Of a stretch of 42,793 nucleotides of DNA, positions 1-8,658 are shown piece after piece. Position numbers and translations under genes: made by a program. Under the pieces are notes generated by a model. It worked only from the letters and a program-made list of their open reading frames with translations. It had not been told where the DNA came from and did no database searches. The DNA lies in NCBI GenBank assembly GCA_008704415.1, contig VXIS01000380.1:1-42793 (forward strand). The letters are read 5' to 3'. The DNA comes from Sphaerosporella brunnea (Eukaryota; Ascomycota; Pezizomycetes; Pezizales; Pyronemataceae). Position 1 is the stretch's first letter. The number at the start of each line of letters is the position of its first letter.

Positions 1-110
1 CGTTGATCGCGCTCTTCCTGGGGGAAGCCTTCTTCCGGGGGCGCCTGGGCGCCAGTTTCGATGGCTGCCCAGAGCTCCTGAGGGATTCGGAGGTCGTGGT
101 AGGCGGCCAT
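1..110 (-). pseudogene. gypsy gag, N-terminal fragment cut by window edge
   Basis: The minus strand opens with ATG at 110-108 (MAAYHDLRIPQEL...) and stays open to the window edge, giving about 36 codons. The same protein start occurs in the gypsy element at 26388, where a stop interrupts it at codon 8; here that codon is CGA (Arg). It is the N-terminus of a Ty3/gypsy gag polyprotein, which forms the virus-like particle. It lies about 80 bp inside a 513-bp LTR, as expected for the 5' end of an element. Whether the rest of gag is intact cannot be seen. Confidence 0.75.
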
Positions 111-175
111 GGTGTTGCAAGAGTGGGAGGGGGAGGTGGCGATGTGACAGACAGAGCGAGTAGGTTAGGCTTTGG

Positions 176-189
176 TGGACTGAACCTAG
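176..189 (-). promoter_or_regulatory. self-priming type primer-binding site of the left gypsy copy
   Basis: On the minus strand, next to the LTR end, the sequence CTAGGTTCAGTCC contains AGGTTCAGT. This is exactly complementary to ACTGAACCT on the same strand inside the LTR (plus positions 362-370). No tRNA 3'-end complement beginning TGG is present. Tf1/sushi-type elements prime reverse transcription by folding the mRNA 5' end back on the primer-binding site, and this pair fits that scheme. The assignment is by complementarity only. Confidence 0.5.
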
Positions 190-702
190 TGTAACGGAGA
201 GGGTCGAGAACAGACTGGAGGGGCCCAAGGTACTCGCGTACAGAGGGGGCAAGAACGAGAGCTGGGACAAGATCCAAAGGCAGGACAAGAGGCAGGACAA
301 GAGGCGCGATGCGCACGGTCAGGATTCAGATTGGAACGAAGGTACTCAGATTGACATACGAAGGTTCAGTAAAGAGGAAAGGGAAAACAAACAACAAAGC
401 GGAAGCGAAGGCCCCTTATAGCAATCACGTGACTGCGGTGCGCCGCGCCACGTGGTAGCCGAATATAACCTCGGCTCGGAGCCACCCCACCGAGTCCCCC
501 TACAGAGCCTCATCACGACACCACAAACAACCCCCACTTCCGAACCTCACCACGTGACAACCATCAACGGGGGGGTAAATTTGAGAACAGCAAATGAATC
601 AGCATCCTTTGAAGCCTTAGATCTGAGAGTTCCAGCCGATTTCATTGAGAGTAAAAGCCGGTAGCTTAGTCGGAAAACTCCATCCAAACTCGCGCCGTGA
701 CA
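190..702 (-). repeat. 5' LTR of a minus-strand gypsy element
   Basis: This 513-bp block starts TGTAAC and ends TGACA and is clearly homologous along its length to the 514-bp LTRs at 15279-15792 and 26449-26962. Gag starts just to its left on the minus strand, so this is the 5' LTR of an element continuing left of the window. The other LTR is not visible, so the target duplication (here 703-707 would be one copy) cannot be tested. A minus-strand TATAA motif lies upstream of the predicted transcript start near 370. Confidence 0.9.
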
Positions 703-905
703 ATTGGCAGAGAGGCCGCAGTGGAGCGGGTAACCCCGGTAACGGGCATTCACAATGTGCAACGTTTTTTTATTCTTATTATTATTAAGTAGGGTAGTAT
801 TTGGCTTGGGTAATTTGCGGTGAAGTGAGACGGCCTTGCCTCCTCGACTCTAACCCACCAAAGTAGCCCAAGCTCCAGTGAGCTCCAGCTAAAATCGCAC
901 CGGCT
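703..905 (-). repeat. interspersed repeat, inverted relative to the copy at 35440-35715
   Basis: The reverse complement closely matches 35440-35715: the shared order is a GTCGAGGAGGCAAG motif, CCGTCTCACTTCACC, a TTACTTAATAATAATAA run, a T/A-rich run and a GC-rich end reading GCCTC-CTGCCAA. The copy at 35440 carries roughly 90 extra bases after CTTCACCA. No coding potential was recognised. The left boundary coincides with the LTR end at 702, so the gypsy element may have inserted at or into this repeat. Confidence 0.65.
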
Positions 906-1109
906 TAGCGCAGATCGTCATCATGGTCGGGCTCTCCCGGCTGTTCACGAAAATGTGCAGTATCGATCGCAATCAAAAACCTTATTGATCCCCCCGCACT
1001 TATGCCGTCGGCAGGATCCAATCATTGCACGACAAAAGATTGCCAATTCTGATGTGATGCTCACGAATCTGAACGTCCCCTCAAGCCCCGAGAATTGTGT
1101 TTGCCTAAC

Positions 1110-1610
1110 GTAAAGACGGACTGGACGCCCTATTGACAGCCCTAGTCATCTCCCCCTTTGGCGAAACGATCATTACCAACGGCGAATTCGGCCTTATCTT
1201 CGGCAGAGGCAGCTTTCTTGCTCTGTTGGTCTCCGGCCCACACCAGGCCGGTTCTGCTTTCTTTCGTGTATGGCTTGCCTACAGTTTCGGTTTTAGGTTC
1301 TCAAAATCGTCTTTCCGTCAACGGTCTCAAGGTGTCCTTCAGCCGACGGCTTTTCTTCGGTCTCGGACTCAAGTCGTCTTTTGGTCAACGGCATCTTTCT
1401 CTCGGTCTCGGCGTCAAGTAGTCCTTTCATTGACGGCCTCTCTCAAACTCCAGTTGTTTTGAGCCTACAACTTCAGGCTTTCGGTGAGCTACAATCGGTT
1501 CTCTGCGATCTATGAAACGGTTATCCAAGCACCTTCGGTGAGTTAAAACCGGTTTTCTTCAGTCTGGAAACGATCCGTCAAGCTCCAGTTGTCTTGATCA
1601 GTGTTGCACA
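1110..1610 (-). repeat. left inverted arm of a composite repeat (partner 9600-10140)
   Basis: The reverse complement of 10000-10110 matches 1150-1260 well: GGCGAAACGA, CGGCCTTATCTTCGGCAGAG, CAGCTTTCTTGCTCT and CCGGTTCTGC occur in the same order. The remainder (1300-1610) is the inverted form of the tandem repeat seen at 2580-3730 and 8859-9690, recognisable from GGTGAGCT, AACCGGTTTT and CAAGCTCCAGTTGTC. No gene is supported here. Confidence 0.6.
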
Positions 1611-1617
1611 TGAGAGG

Positions 1618-1765
1618 AGAATTCTCGCCGAGGGTCTCGGTCTCGCGAGAATCGCGGGGTCTCGAAAGGTCTCGCCGGTCTCGTGACAGTCTGGACAATT
1701 CTCGATTGGTCTCGTCGTTCTCGTGAGTTCTCGCAAGTTCTCGGTTCTCTCGCCAACGTTCACGC
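1618..1765. repeat. TCTCG-rich degenerate simple repeat
   Basis: About a dozen TCTCG pentamers occur in under 150 bp, in phrases such as GGTCTCG, GTTCTCG and TTCTCGC, with CTCGCGAG as a small palindrome. The spacing is irregular. No coding function is apparent. Confidence 0.6.
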
Positions 1766-1960
1766 TGCTATGATGCCGCCGCTGTTGTTTCGGGAGCCGG
1801 AGGCATAGCGCGGGACCTCGAAAGTCTGCAGGGCGCGGCCCGGAGATGCTGAAGCCTTGATGTTAGTAAGAGAATGACGAGCGAAGATATCAGATTTACC
1901 CATTCGACGAGCTTGGCAGTGGGCAGCGGTGAGTAGTGCTTGGAACTGTGGCCTAGGAAC
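1766..1960. other. no recognised feature
   Basis: Short open frames only. I see no motif, repeat partner or promoter that I can support. Confidence 0.4.
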
Positions 1961-1962
1961 AG

Positions 1963-2262
1963 TAGCAGTTGATGTGGAGGGGGTAGGGCGAGAAACGAGG
2001 TGTGGGGGGAGGTAATCGAGAGAAATGAACCGTGGCAGTTAATGTGGAGGGGGTAGGGCTAGAATGGAGCCTGAGTACATTGCCAGCTGCTGTGACCGCG
2101 CTTTAGGCGATGATACTCGGCAGATGGGTGAGGAAGGTTCCAGGTGGGTCGGGAGGTGATTGAGAGAAAAGGAAGGTGGCAGTTTATGTGGAGGGGGTAG
2201 CGGTAACAAACAAGGTGTGTGGGGAGGTGATTGAGGGAAAACGAAAGTCGCAGTTCAAGAAG
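1963..2262 (+). repeat. G-rich tandem repeat, ~70-bp unit
   Basis: The phrase GCAGTTNATGTGGAGGGGGTAG recurs at about 1966, 2036 and 2178. GTGTGGGGGGAGGTAATCGAGAG recurs in diverged form at about 2000, 2145 and 2215. The units are roughly 70 bp and imperfect, and one interval holds extra sequence. Short frames running through it are not credible genes. Confidence 0.6.
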
Positions 2263-2289
2263 GGGTTTCGGAAGGAGTTCTTTGTGTAT

Positions 2290-2451
2290 GTGCGTCACTC
2301 AATACTCTATAGATCATCCGAGTATGAAGTGATGTCGCCCGTTACTGGACCTTCAGTGCAGCAACCGCGTGCTTAGCTCCGGACCGATTCATCACTTCTA
2401 CCGACGTTCTTAGTTCCCACTGAGTGAACCCTATCGTCGTCAGGTTATGAG
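2290..2451 (+). repeat. degenerate copia LTR 3' part plus primer-binding site
   Basis: Positions 2395-2442 resemble the 3' end of the solo LTR at 14491-14696 (CTACNNACGTTCTTAGT, then CCACTG, then CTATCGTC). The block ends in CA at 2442 and is followed directly by GGTTATGAG, the same primer-binding motif that follows the LTRs of both other copia elements here. It therefore looks like the 5' LTR remnant of a plus-strand copia element. The internal region after it is not recognisable and soon merges with the tandem repeat. Confidence 0.5.
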
Positions 2452-2579
2452 TCTGGCGCTATGGCTTGGCTAAGAACAGACAACAACCCCGGAAAGAGAC
2501 GACAGCGTGACCGGAAAGAGACGTGGCGACGAGGTCGGAAAATACTGAAGGACACGAACCGAGCCAAGCTGATCCTTCG

Positions 2580-3728
2580 TCCTCTAAGAACCGAGCTGGC
2601 TCCAGCTGAGCTTGGAGAATCGTTCGATGAGAAACGCGATTCCAGCACCTACGGAGCTTAGTGAATCGTTCGAGGGATCAGAAAAGAAACAGTTTTCACT
2701 GACTTCGATTCTGAAGTTGTCGGGGTCAAGACAACTGGAGCTTAGACGAGTGCCTGCGGATACGAGAGCGCGATCTTAGCTCACCGGCAGCCTGAAGCTG
2801 TGGACTTACGACAACCGGAGCTTGGAAGATTGTTTACGGACCGATAGTAAACGACCTTTAGCTCACTGAAGGCCTGAGTTATGTCCATAAGACAAGTGAA
2901 GAGGGGAGAATCGCTCGACGAGAAACCCGATTTCAGCTCACCGACGGAGCTTCGAGAATCGTTTCAGGGACCGGAAAAGAAACGATTTTTGCTCACATCA
3001 ATCCGGACGTTGTGGGATAAGCCAACTAGAGGTTCAAGGATCGTTTACGGACCGATGGAAAACTCTTTTAGCTCAGCAAAGGCTTGAGTTATGGCCATAA
3101 GACAACTGGAGCTTCAAGAATCGCTCAACGAGAAACCCGATTTCAGCTCACCGAGAGAGCTTTGAGAATGGTTTGAGGGACCGGAAAAGAAACGATTTTC
3201 GCTGACTTCAATCCGGACGTTGTGGGACAAGCCAACTGGAGGTTCAGGGTTCGTTTACGGTCCTATAGAAAACTCTTTTATCTCTCCGAAGGCTTGTGTT
3301 ATGGCGATAAGACGACTGGTGATTGAAGAATCGCTCAACAGATCAGAAGAAAAGAGCTTTCAGCTCCCCAACGGAGCTTGGAAAATCGCTCGACGAGAAA
3401 CCCGATATCATCTCACCGACGGATCTTGGAGAATCGCTCAAGGGAACGGAAAGAAAAACCATCTTACCTCACCGAAACCTTGAAGTTGTGGGGGTCATGA
3501 CAACTGGAGAGTGGAGAGTCGCTCGACGGATCAGAGGAAACGCGGTTTTATCTCACCGACGGAGCTTGGAGAATCGTTTGAGGGATCAGAAAAGAAACGA
3601 TATTAGGCCACCGAAACCCTCAAGATTCGTGGGGGCCAAGACAACTGGCGCTTTGAGGATGGTTTACGGACCGACAGGAAACGATTTTAGGTCACCGAAA
3701 ACGTGACGTTGTGGGAGTCACGACAACA
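2580..3728 (+). repeat. ~210-bp higher-order tandem repeat with hairpin subunits
   Basis: The phrase GAGTTATGNCCATAAGACAA recurs at 2876, 3086 and (as GTGTTATGGCGATAAGACGA) 3296, an exact 210-bp step. Within each unit are related subunits containing inverted arms such as AATCGTTT...AAACGATT, joined by TTAGCTCACCGA. The 210-bp copies look roughly 90% alike by eye. Related blocks occur at 1110-1610 (inverted), 3870-3997, 8859-9690 and 35368-35455. Open frames across it are not conserved between units, so I do not call genes. Confidence 0.75.
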
Positions 3729-3869
3729 GGGCGGCTCAGACAGACGTTTTGGACTTGGATATCCTAATTTTCAACAGGCTGTTTATTGATGTCTGTAAGC
3801 CATTTGACGCCGAAACTGGCCTTAAATCCTGAAACGTCGAAAGAAAATAAAATGCTGTCTGACCGGTCC
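3729..3869. mobile_element. MITE copy 1 (~141 bp)
   Basis: This is homologous along its length to 27614-27755 and 37670-37812. It begins GGGCGGCTCAGACAGACGTTTT and ends with the inverse of a similar sequence, so the termini are imperfect inverted repeats of about 20 bp. The core reads GATGTCTGTAAGCCATTT in all three copies. The right flank is TA; the left flank is CA, probably a mutated TA. It has no coding capacity. A Tc1/mariner-type non-autonomous element is the likeliest class because of the TA flanks. Confidence 0.75.
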
Positions 3870-3997
3870 TAACTTGAGCATCAATGATCGCGTGCGGATA
3901 CGAGAGCGCGATCTTAGCTTATTGAGAGCCTGAAGGTGTGGACTAGGACAACAGAAGCTTGGAGGATCGCTTGACGGATCAGAAGAGAAGCGATTTC
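3870..3997 (+). repeat. tandem-repeat block continuing up to the copia insertion
   Basis: This carries the same phrases as 2580-3728 (GATACGAGAGCGCGATCTTAG, GCTTGGAGGATCGCTTGACG). The copia element interrupts it at the pentamer ATTTC. The flank at 8859 resumes the repeat as ATTTCAGCTCACCGACGG, which is the normal repeat wording. Confidence 0.7.
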
Positions 3998-4197
3998 TGT
4001 TGGAAAACGAGCTTTCTAGGTGTGACGGGACGAGTGGCTAAGGGTCGAGGTGGGACTGAGTGATATCCAGTGAAGCTGTGAGATGGTGTCTATACGTAGC
4101 TAGGCTAGCATGTAAACCAAGCAATATAACCATCGCTTACCCACCATCCATCTATTCTGACTAAGCTCCATCTCTCTACACGTCCACACTTTCAACA
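3998..4197 (+). repeat. 5' LTR of the plus-strand copia element
   Basis: 200 bp, starting TGTTGGAAAA and ending TTTCAACA. It is identical to 8659-8858 apart from one C/T difference seen by eye. It should hold the promoter of the element. Confidence 0.95.
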
Positions 4198-4209
4198 GGT
4201 TATGAGCCC
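4198..4209 (+). promoter_or_regulatory. copia primer-binding site (half initiator tRNA-Met type)
   Basis: GGTTATGAGCCC abuts the LTR end. It is complementary to GGGCTCATAACC, the conserved anticodon-loop region of eukaryotic initiator tRNA-Met, and not to a tRNA 3' end. Drosophila copia is known to prime from an initiator tRNA fragment cut in the anticodon loop. The same 12-mer follows the LTR of the minus-strand copia element at 25229-25218. Confidence 0.75.
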
Positions 4210-4265
4210 TGTCGCGCTTTCCTGAAAACGAAATCGCTTCCTCCATCAACACCAAAACCATCAAA

Positions 4266-5189
4266 ATGTCCTCGAAAACGCAGATGTTTAAGCATCCCAA
4301 AGGCATCTTCGACCTCCTCACCACCGAAAACTACGCATCATGGGCGATAAACATGCGACGCATCCTTCGCTCGTCCGATGCCTGGGATATCGTAACCGGT
4401 GACGAAGAAGAACCCGATCAGCCTGCGCCCAACGCATCTGAGCGCGTACGGCAAGCCTTCAAAGACTACAGACACCGAAAAGAGGATGCAGCTACCTACA
4501 TCTTCAATGGATGCTGCAAGACCGTGAAAGTCATGATAAGCGGCACCGATGATCCCAAAGAGATGTGGGATAAGCTTGCCAGCAAGCTCAACACGGCCAA
4601 CTCGGCTCTCGGACGACAGCAACTGCACCAGAAATTCCTAGCAATGAGGCCAAAAGCTGGAGCTCCCATAGCCGACTTCTTCACCGAGCTTGAGGAGATC
4701 CGAAACCAGATCGCAGGCACCGACGAGGCGATTTCCGACACGACGTTCAAAACGCACATATTCAACTACCTGCCACCGGCTTTTGCGATGACAATCAACA
4801 ATCAGCAGAACCGACCGGAAGCCACTATTGAGAGCATCTGCACCGCCCTTATCGAAGATGAGAGACTGCGATCGATGAAGTCCAGCGCAGATGCAGCAGT
4901 AGAAGCCCTAAAGGCAAGCACCAAGCCCCCTAGAAGAAAGAAGCGATGCAACCGCTGCAAAACAGCAACTCACGATACCGCGGAATGTTGGTACAAAGAC
5001 GACAAAGATCACCCTAGAAGAAGATCGAAGCGACCTCGTGACGACTCAGACGATGACAAGGTAGTATGCTACTACTGCTGCGAGACAGGCCATCAGCTCA
5101 GCAAATGCCCACTCCGGCAGAAAGCCAGCATACGCAAAAAGGCTTCCGTCAAGAAAGACTCCGACTCCGATGAAGGAGCAGACCTCTGA
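4266..5189 (+). CDS. gag: copia gag (nucleocapsid/capsid)
   Basis: This encodes 307 residues from ATG 4266. The N-terminal part has the copia gag look (MFKHPKGIFDLLTTENYASW, then ..DPKEMWDKLASKL..). Two CCHC zinc knuckles follow near the C-terminus: CNRCKTATHDTAEC and CYYCCETGHQLSKC, both C-x2-C-x4-H-x4-C, for RNA packaging. It ends at TGA 5187-5189. Pol continues in the same frame, so some product should be a gag-pol fusion if the stop is read through. The start is the first good ATG, about 60 bp after the primer-binding site. Its product would form the particle in the cytoplasm. Confidence 0.92.
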   Translation: MSSKTQMFKHPKGIFDLLTTENYASWAINMRRILRSSDAWDIVTGDEEEPDQPAPNASERVRQAFKDYRHRKEDAATYIFNGCCKTVKVMISGTDDPKEMWDKLASKLNTANSALGRQQLHQKFLAMRPKAGAPIADFFTELEEIRNQIAGTDEAISDTTFKTHIFNYLPPAFAMTINNQQNRPEATIESICTALIEDERLRSMKSSADAAVEALKASTKPPRRKKRCNRCKTATHDTAECWYKDDKDHPRRRSKRPRDDSDDDKVVCYYCCETGHQLSKCPLRQKASIRKKASVKKDSDSDEGADL

Positions 5190-5241
5190 CGGTTACGGAC
5201 CTCCGCTCTAACGGCATCAACCTCACTTGGTGCGGAGGTCC
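5187..5241 (+). promoter_or_regulatory. candidate UGA stop-codon readthrough element
   Basis: TGA at 5187-5189 is followed by CGG. After a 7-nt spacer, GGACCTCCGC (5197-5206) is perfectly complementary to GCGGAGGTCC (5232-5241), giving a 10-bp stem with a 25-nt loop. UGA-CGG plus a stem-loop starting about 8 nt downstream is the known type II readthrough arrangement of several plant RNA viruses. Gag and pol share the frame, and the protease Asp lies 33 codons after the stop, before any pol ATG. Function is inferred, not shown. Confidence 0.7.
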
Positions 5242-8200
5242 TACTAGCCACAAGACCCATACTGTCTACCACTACCTGGATCATCGATTCAGGAGCATCT
5301 GAGCATATGTGTAACGATATCAACTGCTTTCTTCAAAAAACCTTAGCAGCGACAAACTACAAGGTCAAACTCGGCGACGAATCTGAGTTATCGGCATCTT
5401 ACGTCGGAACCGCATACATCGACGGAATACCCCTACACCACGTACTACTAGTGCCTGAATTTCGTCTATCTTTAGTCTCAGTTTCACGACTGGACAAAGA
5501 AGGTCACAAATCCGTATTCAGTGAGGGAAAAGCCACAATCACCGATGAGACAAATCGGACTCTGTTTGCAGCTACCGAAGAGCGTGGCCTCTACAGAATC
5601 TATTCGAAGAAGCATGATGCTTTGGTAACTACTCGATCAGGGAAGAAGACACTTCCACCACGAGATCGAAAGCACTGCATACGACCTCCAGATGAGGATA
5701 TATCTCCACAGGAGACATTGATGGGCTTGATACCATCCGAAGATCCTACTAGGGTGATGCGCTTGATAGCATCTGAAAACCCTAGTAAGGTGACGTCTGA
5801 AAAGACATTGATGGGCTTGATACCATCAGAAGATCCTACTAGGGTGATGCGCTTGATAGCATCTGAAGACCCTAGTAAGGAAACGTCCGAAGAGACACTG
5901 ATGCGCTTGACAGCACCCAGAAAACCTGCTAAGGTAACATCTCCACACGAGATAGATAAAGATCTACTAGGATCTGAAGAAGCCGCAAGCAGCGTATCCA
6001 CGCAAAACGCCGCAATATGGCATAGGAGACTAGCTCACCTTAACCACGCATCTATGAAGAAGCTACTCGGATCTCAGATCCCAAGCCTGAATTGCGATAT
6101 ATGCATCATAGCTAAACAAACTCAGAAGTTTGATAGAACGCAGCAGAAGAGAGCGACGAAGCCATACGAATTCATCCACTCAGACCTATGTGGACCCCTT
6201 AAAACAAGTATCGGAGGAGCGTCATACTACATCGTGTATATTGACGATCTCACCAGATATACTGAAGTCTGTTTCCTGGTCACGAAAAACGCCCCCGAAA
6301 TCATCTCGAAGTTTAAGGGCTTTCAAGCAGCGATCCAGAACAAGGGCTACTCCATTCAACGCTTTCGCTGCGACAATGGGGGTGGTGAATACAACAACAC
6401 CAAATTCCAGAAGGTTCTGACAGACTCGGGAATCCGCTACGAACCTGCTCCTGCCTACACGCAGCATAAGAATGGCGTAGCCGAGAGGATGATCCGGACT
6501 ATCAATACCAAGGCTCGCTGCATGCTACTGGATGCTAAGCTCCCTATGCGATTCTGGGCTGACCCCGTAAGGACAGCAGTCTATCTCCACCGACGGACCC
6601 CAACTGCAGCCTGTAGCCACATGACACCATACGAAATACTATTTGGTGAGAAATCTCCACTACAGCATCTTCGGCGTTTTGGCTGTATTGCCTACAAATT
6701 CGTCCCGAAAGAGCAACGCAAGGACAAGAAGTTTCGTATACGATTGCGACCCTGCATGATGCTAGGATACGTCCACGACACCACTAAGATCTGGCGTATA
6801 TGGGACTTCAACCGTGGCTTACACGGTGGAGCTGTCGAATGCTCGAATGTCGTCTTCAGAGAAGATCAAAACGGCTACAGTACCCCAGAAAACGACGATG
6901 ATGACGTCAATTTTCCTACTGATGACGATGACGTAAGCGAATCTGATGATAACGCTGTCACTCACTCCCGTCAAGCAGCAAATGCCATCATAGTCGAAAA
7001 GGCCAATCGAGGGGGGAGTGACGAAGTTGATCCGATTAGCCTTCGCTATGAGCCAGATCCCACCTCTCTCAAAGAAGCTATGACGAGCATCCACAAAGCC
7101 TCCTGGATCGACGCAACGAAAGAAGAGTGGAAGTCGCTGCTAGACAACCACACCTTTGAATTCGAAGCAACTCCGAAAGCCATCGAAATCGCAACTCCGA
7201 AAGCCATCGGAAGCAGATGGGTGTTTAGGACAAAACTCAACCCAGATGGGACTACGAAATTCAAAGCCAGACTAGTCATTAAGGGATACGAGCAAGTCAA
7301 AGGCATCGACTTCAACGAAACCTACGCTCCTGTCTCGAAGCTCTCAACCCTTCGCATGCTATTGGCCATAAGCGCCCAGAAAGGCTGGAAAATCAACCAC
7401 ATGGACGTTAAATCAGCTTTCCTTAACCCTGAGATCGATAACGACAACGTCTACATGAGCTTACCGCAGGGTATAGAAGAAATTGATCCCTCGCTATCAA
7501 GCTCTACCGTACGACTGAGAAAAGCTCTTTACGGCCTTAAGCAAGCTCCGAAGCTCTGGTATGACAACATCAACCAGTTCCTGCTATCTCTCGAGTTTAC
7601 TCAATCCACTGCGGATCCGAATCTCTACATCACAGATAAGGCTCTACTGCTACTCTACGTCGACGACATCCTCATCATCCATACCAAGCAGCATGGCAGT
7701 AGAGGAGACGAAATCAAGCGACAACTCAATGAGCGATACAAGATGACAGACCTGGGTCAAGTGCAGAGGTTCCTAGGCCTAGAGATTGGACGAAGCTCAG
7801 CTGGCATAACTCTTAGCCAATCGACGTATATACACTCCATCATCCGAAGATTCGATCTTGAAAACGCCAAAGAAACCGCTTTACCGATGGATGCAAACGT
7901 CGATCTTGACAACCCCCTATGCAACGACAAGCAGGTGTCAGATACGACTCTATACCAGTCTATGGTCGGATCTCTCATGTATGCGGCACTAGGCACTAGG
8001 CCAGATATTGCATTCTGCGTCACAGTCTTGAGCAAATACAACGCCAACCCTCTGCAGATGCATCTAACAGCTGCGAAACGAGCTCTACGATACCTCAAGA
8101 AGACATCGAAATACGGACTACACTTCCCTAGCATCGAGCAGCATAATACCAGCATAGTAGGCTTCACTGACTCAGACTGGGCTGGCCGCACTGGAAGCAG

Positions 8201-8645
8201 AAAGTCGATCGGCGGATACGTCTTTCAGATGAATGAGGGATCCATATCCTGGCAAGCGAAGTCACAGACAGTTGTCGCCCTATCGACGTTAGAAGCTGAA
8301 TATATCGCCTGCTCGGACGCAACTCGAGAAGCCATCTGGCTTCGACGCCTGCAAGCCGAAATCGATCGACTCGGAGATCCCACGAAATCGACGCCGACAC
8401 CTATAAGCTGCGACAACCAGGGAGCCTTGAAGCTTATAGCCACTGGAGTTCTGAAAGCAAAGACAAAGCACATAGACATCAAGTTCCACCATGCTAGAGA
8501 CGAGCAAGAGAAGGGGCACGTCAAGTTCGACTACATAGCATCTGAAGACAACATAGCAGACCTGCTAACGAAAGGCCTTCCGACTCCTCGACACCAAATG
8601 CTGACTAGCAAGCTTGGACTTTACGAAGTGGAGGACACTACCTAG
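5190..8645 (+). CDS. pol: copia pol: protease, integrase, reverse transcriptase, RNase H
   Basis: The frame is continuous with gag after TGA 5187-5189 and runs 1151 codons to TAG 8643-8645. Domains in order are: aspartic protease (WIIDSGASEHM; Asp codon at 5286); a spacer made of 30-residue repeats; integrase zinc finger (HRRLAHLNHASM...CDICIIAK) and core with D (HSDLCGP), D (RCDNGGGEY) and E (NGVAERM); RT with YVDD at about 7657; and RNase H ending ...DNIADLLTKGLP. All catalytic motifs are present. The first in-frame ATG (5307) lies after the protease Asp, so starting there would give no active protease. Expression as a gag-pol readthrough product is therefore likelier. Confidence 0.93.
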   Translation, partial: RLRTSALTASTSLGAEVLLATRPILSTTTWIIDSGASEHMCNDINCFLQKTLAATNYKVKLGDESELSASYVGTAYIDGIPLHHVLLVPEFRLSLVSVSRLDKEGHKSVFSEGKATITDETNRTLFAATEERGLYRIYSKKHDALVTTRSGKKTLPPRDRKHCIRPPDEDISPQETLMGLIPSEDPTRVMRLIASENPSKVTSEKTLMGLIPSEDPTRVMRLIASEDPSKETSEETLMRLTAPRKPAKVTSPHEIDKDLLGSEEAASSVSTQNAAIWHRRLAHLNHASMKKLLGSQIPSLNCDICIIAKQTQKFDRTQQKRATKPYEFIHSDLCGPLKTSIGGASYYIVYIDDLTRYTEVCFLVTKNAPEIISKFKGFQAAIQNKGYSIQRFRCDNGGGEYNNTKFQKVLTDSGIRYEPAPAYTQHKNGVAERMIRTINTKARCMLLDAKLPMRFWADPVRTAVYLHRRTPTAACSHMTPYEILFGEKSPLQHLRRFGCIAYKFVPKEQRKDKKFRIRLRPCMMLGYVHDTTKIWRIWDFNRGLHGGAVECSNVVFREDQNGYSTPENDDDDVNFPTDDDDVSESDDNAVTHSRQAANAIIVEKANRGGSDEVDPISLRYEPDPTSLKEAMTSIHKASWIDATKEEWKSLLDNHTFEFEATPKAIEIATPKAIGSRWVFRTKLNPDGTTKFKARLVIKGYEQVKGIDFNETYAPVSKLSTLRMLLAISAQKGWKINHMDVKSAFLNPEIDNDNVYMSLPQGIEEIDPSLSSSTVRLRKALYGLKQAPKLWYDNINQFLLSLEFTQSTADPNLYITDKALLLLYVDDILIIHTKQHGSRGDEIKRQLNERYKMTDLGQVQRFLGLEIGRSSAGITLSQSTYIHSIIRRFDLENAKETALPMDANVDLDNPLCNDKQVSDTTLYQSMVGSLMYAALGTRPDIAFCVTVLSKYNANPLQMHLTAAKRALRYLKKTSKYGLHFPSIEQHNTSIVGFTDSDWAGRTGSRKSIGGYVFQMNEGSISWQAKSQTVVALSTLEAEYIACSDATREAIWLRRLQAEIDRLGDPTKSTPTPISCDNQGALKLIATGVLKAKTKHIDIKFHHARDEQEKGHVKFDYIASEDNIADLLTKGLPTPRHQMLTSKLGLYEVEDTT
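5712..5950 (+). repeat. in-frame 90-bp tandem repeat in copia pol
   Basis: ACATTGATGGGCTTGATACC recurs at 5715 and 5805, with a diverged third copy at 5895, a 90-bp step (30 residues). Each unit itself has two related halves: MGLIPSEDPTRV and MRLIASENPSKV. The block lies between protease and the integrase zinc finger. Such a spacer is not part of the conserved copia fold. Confidence 0.85.
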
Positions 8646-8658
8646 AAAGAGGGGGGAG
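8645..8658 (+). promoter_or_regulatory. polypurine tract of the plus-strand copia element
   Basis: GAAAGAGGGGGGAG directly precedes the 3' LTR (TGTTGG at 8659). This is the expected plus-strand primer site for reverse transcription. It starts right after the pol stop codon. Confidence 0.85.

Noticed and set aside
2461..2661. 66-residue basic frame after a copia-type primer-binding site
   Set aside because: It could be a gag start, but it shows no gag motif and ends in tandem-repeat sequence.
6819..7094. Minus-strand frames inside copia pol
   Set aside because: They are antisense shadows of a well-supported coding frame.
5307..8645. Independent pol start at ATG 5307
   Set aside because: This start would omit the protease Asp (5286-5288); the frame is continuous with gag through a single stop.
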